From Rhodothermota bacterium (lineage in GTDB: Bacteria > Hydrogenedentota > Hydrogenedentia > Hydrogenedentales > GCA-2746185), in the NCBI GenBank assembly GCA_009885415.1, contig VFKU01000941.1, positions 1 to 12,455 of the forward strand: a stretch of DNA of 12,455 nucleotides, given 5' to 3'. Of this stretch, positions 7,969 to 12,455 are shown piece by piece. A model generated the notes under the pieces. The model was not told the DNA's origin and searched no databases. It saw only the letters and a list, made by a program, of their open reading frames with translations. The position numbers and the translations under genes were made by a program. How positions within the stretch are numbered: position 1 is the first letter of the stretch; every line of letters begins with the position of its first letter.

Positions 7969-8073
7969 TTTGGTGGCATGGGCTTCCAGCCGATGCTTAG
8001 TGCGCCCGAGCGTCGCCGCTTACAGAGAGCACATTTCCGCGTCCCGCATGGGCTTCCAGCCCATGCCACCAAA
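7969..8073. repeat. REP-like pair of palindromes (REPIN/BIME-like)
   Basis: Two copies of a palindrome built on GCATGGGCT-TCC-AGCCCATGC lie 49 bases apart. The copy at 8046-8066 is a perfect 9-base stem; the copy at 7976-7996 has one mismatch (AGCCGATGC). Their outer flanks also match: TTTGGTGGCATGGGCT (7969-7984) is the exact reverse complement of 8058-8073, so the whole 105 bases can fold as one large inverted repeat. It fills the gap between the convergent stop codons of the hydrolase gene and sppA and may act as a two-way transcript end or mRNA stabiliser. The design resembles REP doublets moved by RAYT transposases, and similar GGGCTTCCAGCCC repeats occur, as I recall, in uncultured planctomycete-like genomes. 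No RAYT gene is visible here. Confidence 0.85.
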
Positions 8074-8084
8074 GAGCGATCGAG

Positions 8085-10190
8085 TTAGTTTCCGAAGCTG
8101 AGCTCCGGCATGAGCGCGAGTACACGCTCTTCGCCGAGGATTTTTGCGGCGGCGAGGGCGCGGAGCATGACGTGGGACTCGGCGGGGGAGAGCTTTTCCA
8201 AGACGGCGGTGGCGGAGTCTTGGGCAGCACCGGGAATCCGTAGCGCGCCGAGCGATATGCGGCCGGGCCGCGGCGCACTGCTGAGGGCCAGATCGGTGGC
8301 GTCGGATTCCCGGCCGCTCATGGCCTCGAAGAATGTTTCCCAGAAGGTCATGTACTCCGGCAGCACGCGCAGCGAGTATTCGCCCTCTTCCAACTCCGCC
8401 AGTTCGGCCGCCTTCACGATCGCGTCGCGCAGGCCCCCGATTTCGTCCACCAGTCCAAGTTCAAGCGCCTGCGCGCCGGTGAAGACACGGCCGCCGGCCA
8501 TTTCTTCGAGCGGCTTGGTGAGTTTTCCGCCGCGCCCTTCCTGCACGTGCGCCTTAAAGGCGTCGTAGGTCTGGCCCATCCATGTTTGCATGCTCGTGCG
8601 CTGTTCCGGCGTGAAGGGGTGGACGAAATCGAGGAGATCGGCGTTTGCGCCGCGCTTCCACGAGTGCCAGCCCACTCCGAGCGAGGTCCATAGATCTTCC
8701 GTGGACATTTTCCCGCCGACGACGCCGATCGAGGCGGTGATGGTGGCGGCGTCGGCGAGAATCGAGTCCGCCTTACACGCGATGTAATAGCCGCCGCTCG
8801 CGGCCGTGCTTCCCATCGAAACGACGACGGGGATGCCCTCGGCCTGAATCATGCTGACCGCGCGCAGGATTTCTTCGCTGGCCACGGCGGAGCCGCCGGG
8901 CGAGTCCACGCGCAAGACCACCGCGGCGACATCGTTGTCGCGGGCCTGTTCGAGGGTCTTCACGAGGTCGCCGCTATAAACCATGCCCCCGCTGCCGCCA
9001 AAGGGCGAGACCTGCTCGTAGCCGCGTACAATCATCCCCTCGGCGTAGATGAGGGCGATCTCGTCGCTGCGGCCCGCGTGCGCGAGCGTGCCGAAGGATC
9101 CCTTCCGGTTCTTTGCGCCGTCCAGGTAGTGGTTGTCGACATAGAGGTCTTCGCCGTGCGTCTTCTTGATCTCGTCGACGAATTGATCGAGGTGCAACAC
9201 GGAATCGACCAGGCCGGTGGACTTCGCGCGCTCGGCCTCATAGGGCCCCTCGTCGATCAGCGTGCGCACGGCAGCGGACTCGAGCTTGCGGCCCTTTGCG
9301 ATCAGATCCACGACCGTGCCATACAATCCGTCGAGCAGCCAGTCCATGTTCTTCGATGCGTCCTCGCTCGGACCGGTGCGCGTGAACATTTCGCCGGCGG
9401 CCTTGAAGTCGCCCATGTGCAGGACCTCCGGTGCGACGCCGATTTTATCCAGGAGTTCGCCGAGGTAGACGGCTTGCATTTGCATCCCGGTGAGCCACAC
9501 AGTGTCGGTCGGCACCACGTTAATCCGCGAGGCGCCCGAGACCATCGCGTAGCTCCCGGTCTGCACGTCGGCGACGTGGGCGTAGACGGGTTTGCCTGCG
9601 TCGACCACGGCGCGAATCGCCTTCCACAATTCCTCGACCTGGCCGAGGCTGACGTTGGGAGCTTCCAAGGTGAGGATGACCGCTTTGACGGAGTCATCGG
9701 TGCGCGCGTGATCGAGACGATCGAGCAGGCCCTTCAGCGAATGTCCTGGGGCGCTGAAGAAAGCGGGGCCGTCGTCAAAGGGCTGCTCGCTCACGTAGTC
9801 GCCGAGGTGGAGATGGACGATTCGCTCCTTCGCCGAAAGCGAGCCTAGCGAATAGTCTGAGCCACCGACGGACTTTAGTGCGATAGAGAACCACAAGATG
9901 GGCATGAAAACACCCGCGACGCCCAAGATCACGCCAATCCAAGCGAAGCTGCTCCCCTTCAGGCGATGACGGTCGCGCCGAATCTCCGATTGCGCGATGA
10001 GCCCGAGCACAATCGCCGGAAGCGCCGCGAAAATCCAGAACGCCAAACTCGCAACGCCGAAGAGCAACGCGCCGATCGCCTTGCCCGAGGTCACTCTCCG
10101 CCCGGGCCGTCCACCGAAGCGTTCGTCGCCGGGCAGGGGCGGCGGCGGGGAGTCGAAGGGGTTTGGAAAACCTGAATAGGAATCGGACAT
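8085..10190 (-). CDS. sppA: Signal peptide peptidase SppA, long type, with N-terminal DUF4190-like membrane region
   Basis: This 701-residue membrane serine protease should degrade cleaved signal peptides or membrane protein fragments. Residues 1-30 are proline-rich. Residues 38-66 and 82-105 are two hydrophobic helices around a basic RRDRHRLKG loop, which resembles DUF4190. Two ClpP/crotonase-like halves follow, as in the 67-kDa E. coli protein. The N half carries GDFKAAGEMFTR, whose K263 is the likely general base. The C half carries GSTAASGGYYIA, whose S465 is the likely nucleophile, followed by ITASIGVVGG. The split Lys/Ser dyad therefore looks complete. The start at 10190 has GGGGAG six bases upstream; an ATG at 10250 would add 20 unsupported residues. 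The gene is convergent with the hydrolase gene and divergent from the dehydrogenase gene. Confidence 0.94.
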   Translation of the reverse strand: MSDSYSGFPNPFDSPPPPLPGDERFGGRPGRRVTSGKAIGALLFGVASLAFWIFAALPAIVLGLIAQSEIRRDRHRLKGSSFAWIGVILGVAGVFMPILWFSIALKSVGGSDYSLGSLSAKERIVHLHLGDYVSEQPFDDGPAFFSAPGHSLKGLLDRLDHARTDDSVKAVILTLEAPNVSLGQVEELWKAIRAVVDAGKPVYAHVADVQTGSYAMVSGASRINVVPTDTVWLTGMQMQAVYLGELLDKIGVAPEVLHMGDFKAAGEMFTRTGPSEDASKNMDWLLDGLYGTVVDLIAKGRKLESAAVRTLIDEGPYEAERAKSTGLVDSVLHLDQFVDEIKKTHGEDLYVDNHYLDGAKNRKGSFGTLAHAGRSDEIALIYAEGMIVRGYEQVSPFGGSGGMVYSGDLVKTLEQARDNDVAAVVLRVDSPGGSAVASEEILRAVSMIQAEGIPVVVSMGSTAASGGYYIACKADSILADAATITASIGVVGGKMSTEDLWTSLGVGWHSWKRGANADLLDFVHPFTPEQRTSMQTWMGQTYDAFKAHVQEGRGGKLTKPLEEMAGGRVFTGAQALELGLVDEIGGLRDAIVKAAELAELEEGEYSLRVLPEYMTFWETFFEAMSGRESDATDLALSSAPRPGRISLGALRIPGAAQDSATAVLEKLSPAESHVMLRALAAAKILGEERVLALMPELSFGN

Positions 10191-10196
10191 TTGCTG

Positions 10197-10202
10197 CTCC
10201 CC
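10197..10202 (-). promoter_or_regulatory. Ribosome binding site deciding the sppA start
   Basis: On the minus strand GGGGAG is followed by six bases (CAGCAA) and then ATG at 10190. This supports the shorter N terminus, MSDSYSGF. Confidence 0.65.
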
Positions 10203-10322
10203 GAGGTGTCTTGGCCGCAGGCGTTGGCCGGCAAAATCGAACGCGTCCATATTACGCGAACGGCGAGACTGCCGCGAGCCGAGAGGCCATGAGGGGTGAG
10301 ACTATTCCTTGTGAAATGTCTA

Positions 10323-10370
10323 TTTTATTGGCCAGATTGGCCTTTTCTTGCGTTTTGCGCGACGGCCGTC
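10323..10370. other. Short repeats and palindromes in the sppA/aldehyde dehydrogenase divergent gap
   Basis: The 10191-10485 gap contains no gene that I can support. ATTGGCC occurs twice, two bases apart, and GGCCA-GAT-TGGCC (10330-10342) can fold as a 5-base stem followed by TTTTC. GACGGCCGTC (10361-10370) is a perfect 10-base palindrome. Either could be an operator for a regulator of one or both divergent genes, but these are short motifs in GC-rich DNA and may be chance. I see no convincing sppA promoter. Confidence 0.3.
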
Positions 10371-10407
10371 GGGCCGGAGAGCGCCGGTAGCGCGAAGCCG
10401 ATTGCGG

Positions 10408-10416
10408 TGTTATACT
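10408..10416 (+). promoter_or_regulatory. Putative extended -10 promoter of the aldehyde dehydrogenase gene
   Basis: TG-T-TATACT forms an extended -10 element with five of six -10 consensus bases. No good -35 lies 17 bases upstream, as extended -10 promoters allow. Transcription would begin near 10423, leaving a leader of about 63 bases that ends in the AAGGAG site at 10471-10476, 9 bases before the ATG. Confidence 0.4.
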
Positions 10417-10485
10417 GCCGAAATGCCCTCTCCGGGCTGCGGATTTTCGGGTGCGGATCAACCTTTGTAAAAGGAGAATGTCATC

Positions 10486-11979
10486 ATGGCGGTAGTCGCG
10501 AAACCACAATCGAAGAACAAGCGGGTGGCGGAGTTCCTCGCCAGCCCGCGCAAGATGCTCATCAACGGGCAATGGGTCGCGTCGGCCTCGGGCAAGACTT
10601 TTGCCGCGATCAATCCGGCTACCGGCGAAGAACTCGTCCAGGTGGCCGAGGGCGACAAGGCGGACATCGACAAGGCGGTGGCGGCGGCGCGCAAGGCTTT
10701 CGACTCCGGCCCGTGGCGCAAGATGCGTCCGAACGAGCGCACCAAGCTGCTTTGGAAATTGTCGGAATTGGTCCTTGCGAACGCGGACGCGCTCGCCGAG
10801 ATCGAGTCGCTGGATAACGGCAAGCCCTTCACCATCGCCAGGGCGGTGGACGTCGCCGGAACGGCCGAGCAGTTCCAGTACATGGCCGGCTGGGCGACAA
10901 AGATTGACGGCCGCACGATGACGCTCTCGACGCCGGGCACCTTCGGTTACACGCTGCGCGAGCCGGTCGGCGTCTGCGGACAAATCATCCCGTGGAACTT
11001 TCCGCTGATGATGGCCGCATGGAAACTCGCGCCGGCCCTCGCTGCGGGTAACTGCGTGATCCTCAAGCCTGCGGAGCAGACCCCGCTCAGCGCGCTGATG
11101 CTCGGCGAATTGATCATGGAGGCAGGCTTCCCCGCGGGCGTCGTCAACATCGTCCCGGGCTACGGCGAGACGGCTGGCGCGGCGCTCTCCGGCCACAAGG
11201 ACGTAAACAAGGTCGCCTTCACCGGCTCGACCGAAGTGGGCAAGATCATCATGAAGGCCGCCTCGGGCAACCTCAAGAAGGTCACGCTCGAACTCGGTGG
11301 CAAGGCCCCGAACGTGGTCTTCTCCGACGCCGACCTCGGCGCGGCGACGGCCGGCGCGGCCATGGCCATCTTCTTCAACCAGGGCCAGGTCTGCTGCGCG
11401 GGCTCGCGCTTGTACGTCGAGAAGAAGAGCTTCGATACCGTTGTCGGCGGCCTGTGCGACGCGGCCAAGAACATGAAAATCGCCCCCGGCATGGATCCGA
11501 CCTGCCAGATTGGACCGCTCGTGTCCGACGAGCAGTTGACCCGTGTCGCCGGATTCGTCGAACGCGGCAAGAAGGCCGGCGCGACGGCGCTGGTCGGCGG
11601 CGAACCCGTCGGCGGCGGTGGCTACTTCTACAAGCCGACTGTGCTGACGAACGTGAAGCACGACATGGAAGTCGTCCGCGACGAGATCTTCGGGCCGGTG
11701 GTTGTCGCCAGCCCCTTCGACGATCTCGACGAACTCGCTCGCCAGGCGAACGACACGCCCTACGGCCTCAGCGCGGGCATCTGGACCTCGGATATCAAGA
11801 AGGCGCACAGCCTCGCCGGCAAGCTCCAAGCCGGCACGGTGTGGATCAACTGCTACAACGTCTTCGACCCGCACCTTCCCTTCGGCGGATACAAAGAGTC
11901 CGGTCTCGGCCGCGAAATGGGCCCCGAAGTCATGGAGCACTACACGCAGGTCAAGGCCGTCGTCGTCGGCGGGATGTAA
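10486..11979 (+). CDS. NAD(P)-dependent aldehyde dehydrogenase (ALDH1/2-like)
   Basis: This 497-residue cytosolic enzyme should oxidise an aldehyde to its carboxylic acid with NAD(P)+. Its length and domain order fit the ALDH superfamily. Visible motifs include PWNFPLMMAAWKLAPALAAG, the cofactor-site ILKPAEQTP, FTGSTEVGK, LELGGKAPN with the general base E269, and FNQGQVCCAGSR, whose first Cys (C303) aligns with the catalytic C302 of human ALDH2. EIFGPVV and PFGGYKESGLGREMG near the C terminus are also present. The QVCCAGSR context resembles the broad-specificity ALDH1/2 group and related plant enzymes, but betaine, retinal or other aldehydes cannot be told apart by eye. The start has AAGGAG at 10471-10476. 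The gene appears monocistronic: its own promoter candidate lies upstream and a strong terminator follows the stop by 17 bases. Confidence 0.96.
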   Translation: MAVVAKPQSKNKRVAEFLASPRKMLINGQWVASASGKTFAAINPATGEELVQVAEGDKADIDKAVAAARKAFDSGPWRKMRPNERTKLLWKLSELVLANADALAEIESLDNGKPFTIARAVDVAGTAEQFQYMAGWATKIDGRTMTLSTPGTFGYTLREPVGVCGQIIPWNFPLMMAAWKLAPALAAGNCVILKPAEQTPLSALMLGELIMEAGFPAGVVNIVPGYGETAGAALSGHKDVNKVAFTGSTEVGKIIMKAASGNLKKVTLELGGKAPNVVFSDADLGAATAGAAMAIFFNQGQVCCAGSRLYVEKKSFDTVVGGLCDAAKNMKIAPGMDPTCQIGPLVSDEQLTRVAGFVERGKKAGATALVGGEPVGGGGYFYKPTVLTNVKHDMEVVRDEIFGPVVVASPFDDLDELARQANDTPYGLSAGIWTSDIKKAHSLAGKLQAGTVWINCYNVFDPHLPFGGYKESGLGREMGPEVMEHYTQVKAVVVGGM

Positions 11980-11996
11980 TTCAGTCGGATAAATTT

Positions 11997-12035
11997 TCGA
12001 CCGCTGGAGCTTCGGTTCCAGCGGTCGATTTTTTT
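11997..12035 (+). terminator. Intrinsic terminator of the aldehyde dehydrogenase gene, UUCG loop
   Basis: A 14-base stem (11997-12010 with 12015-12028, one G-T pair) is closed by a TTCG tetraloop and followed by seven Ts (12029-12035). This is a textbook Rho-independent terminator, 17 bases after the stop codon. Confidence 0.93.
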
Positions 12036-12038
12036 AAT

Positions 12039-12269
12039 TTGTCCGCAGATGACGCAGATTAACACAGATGAAAAACAAGACATGGGACAGGATTTACATG
12101 ATTAACAAGATTGGATTTCTGAAAATGGTAATGAAAGCAAGTGGAGATCAAGTCAGAAAGCTCTAACAATCAAATGAATCTCGAAGGCCCGCCGATCTCG
12201 CAACATCTTGAAATCCTGTCTATTGCCCTTCGTTCTTCATCTGCGTTAATCTGCGTCATCTGCGGACAA
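12039..12269. mobile_element. MITE-like element with 34-base terminal inverted repeats
   Basis: The ends 12039-12072 and 12236-12269 are reverse complements with one mismatch in 34 bases; each carries a CCGCAGATGACGCAGATTAA core. A second inverted pair lies inside: GACAGGATTT (12086-12095) and AAATCCTGTC (12211-12220). The interior is clearly richer in A and T than the flanking genes and encodes nothing I can support. The structure suggests a small non-autonomous mobile or repeat element that could fold as one long hairpin. From memory, CCGCAGAT-type and ACAGGATTTACA-type repeats are scattered between genes in many environmental genomes. I see no clear target-site duplication. It sits 3 bases after the terminator T-run and 4 bases from the next stop codon. 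Confidence 0.75.
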
Positions 12270-12273
12270 GCGC

Positions 12274-12455
12274 TTAGATCGCCCGTTCCATCCGAATATG
12301 GTTCACGACGCGTGCGTGTTTGTTCTCCAGCGTCGAGACGCGCTCGATGACATCATGGAAGCCGAGGCGCAGGTAGAGATCCCGCGCGCGGGGATTTTCG
12401 ACGCTGACGTCGAGGCCCGCAACCGTGCGTCCGAGGGCGCGGCCCTCGTCGAGCA
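12274..12455 (-). CDS. GNAT-family N-acetyltransferase, C-terminal end only
   Basis: The last 60 codons of a minus-strand gene run from the window edge to a TAA at 12274-12276. The readable residues include LDVSVENPRARDLYLRLGF, a typical C-terminal GNAT stretch: the strand/N-x-RA-x-x-LY-x-x-LGF motif that packs on acetyl-CoA. The protein then ends with HIRMERAI. GNAT enzymes move an acetyl group to an amine, but the substrate cannot be told from this part. The acetyl-CoA binding loop lies outside the window. It is convergent with the aldehyde dehydrogenase gene. Confidence 0.85.
   Translation of the reverse strand, partial: LDEGRALGRTVAGLDVSVENPRARDLYLRLGFHDVIERVSTLENKHARVVNHIRMERAI

Noticed and set aside
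7969..8073. A CRISPR array
   Set aside because: There are only two units, they are palindromic and inverted relative to their flanks, and there is no regular series of spacers or cas gene.
7891..8088. A small ORF across the REP-like palindromes
   Set aside because: It starts inside the hydrolase gene in another frame and translates the palindromes (GFQPM, HGLPAH), a known artefact of such repeats.
10252..11940. A 562-codon minus-strand open frame opposite the aldehyde dehydrogenase gene
   Set aside because: The plus frame carries all ALDH motifs with catalytic Cys and Glu. The antisense translation is a motif-free, Arg/His/Asp-rich shadow typical of GC-rich codons.
12141..12350. A 69-codon plus-strand ORF running through the inverted-repeat element
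   Set aside because: It crosses the element's right end into the antisense of the GNAT gene, has no ribosome site, and its 'ALICVICGQ' part is only the translated repeat.

Overview
The window is high-GC bacterial DNA from a Gram-negative-type organism, since several products carry export signals or membrane anchors. No ribosomal RNA is present, so the taxon is inferred. Four things point to an uncultured planctomycete, Verrucomicrobia/Chlamydia-superphylum or Hydrogenedentes-like bacterium: a long serine hydroxymethyltransferase of the Chlamydia type, an N-terminal zinc-ribbon fused to coiled coil and membrane helices, secreted DUF3604 and DUF3500 proteins, and two families of palindromic intergenic repeats. 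That placement is a guess with moderate support.

Layout. Positions 1-2132 (minus strand, cut by the window edge) encode a zinc-ribbon/coiled-coil/multi-helix membrane protein. A 267-base divergent gap leads to glyA (2400-3920, plus) and, 12 bases later, an exported DUF3604 PHP-like metallohydrolase (3933-5924). A 167-base gap with two hairpins and a plausible sigma-70-type promoter precedes an exported DUF3500 protein (6092-7120). An exported alpha/beta hydrolase follows (7218-7955). A REP-like pair of palindromes (7969-8073) fills the convergent gap before sppA (8085-10190, minus), whose protein has an N-terminal DUF4190-like membrane region. A 295-base divergent gap separates sppA from an NAD(P)-dependent aldehyde dehydrogenase gene (10486-11979, plus). 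That gene ends in a UUCG-capped intrinsic terminator, followed by a 231-base element with 34-base terminal inverted repeats and then the C-terminal end of a GNAT acetyltransferase gene (12274 to the edge, minus).

How the genes work together. No single pathway links them. glyA supplies glycine and one-carbon units, and the dehydrogenase oxidises aldehydes to acids. The three plus-strand genes at 3933-7955 all encode exported predicted hydrolases or proteins of unknown function, so they may form a loose envelope or secreted catabolic group. SppA would clear signal peptides or membrane protein fragments. I found no CRISPR array, tRNA, transposase, toxin-antitoxin pair or recognisable defence system, and I do not claim a new system. 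The least explained parts are the 1-2132 membrane protein and the two repeat elements, each of which occupies a gap between convergent genes.
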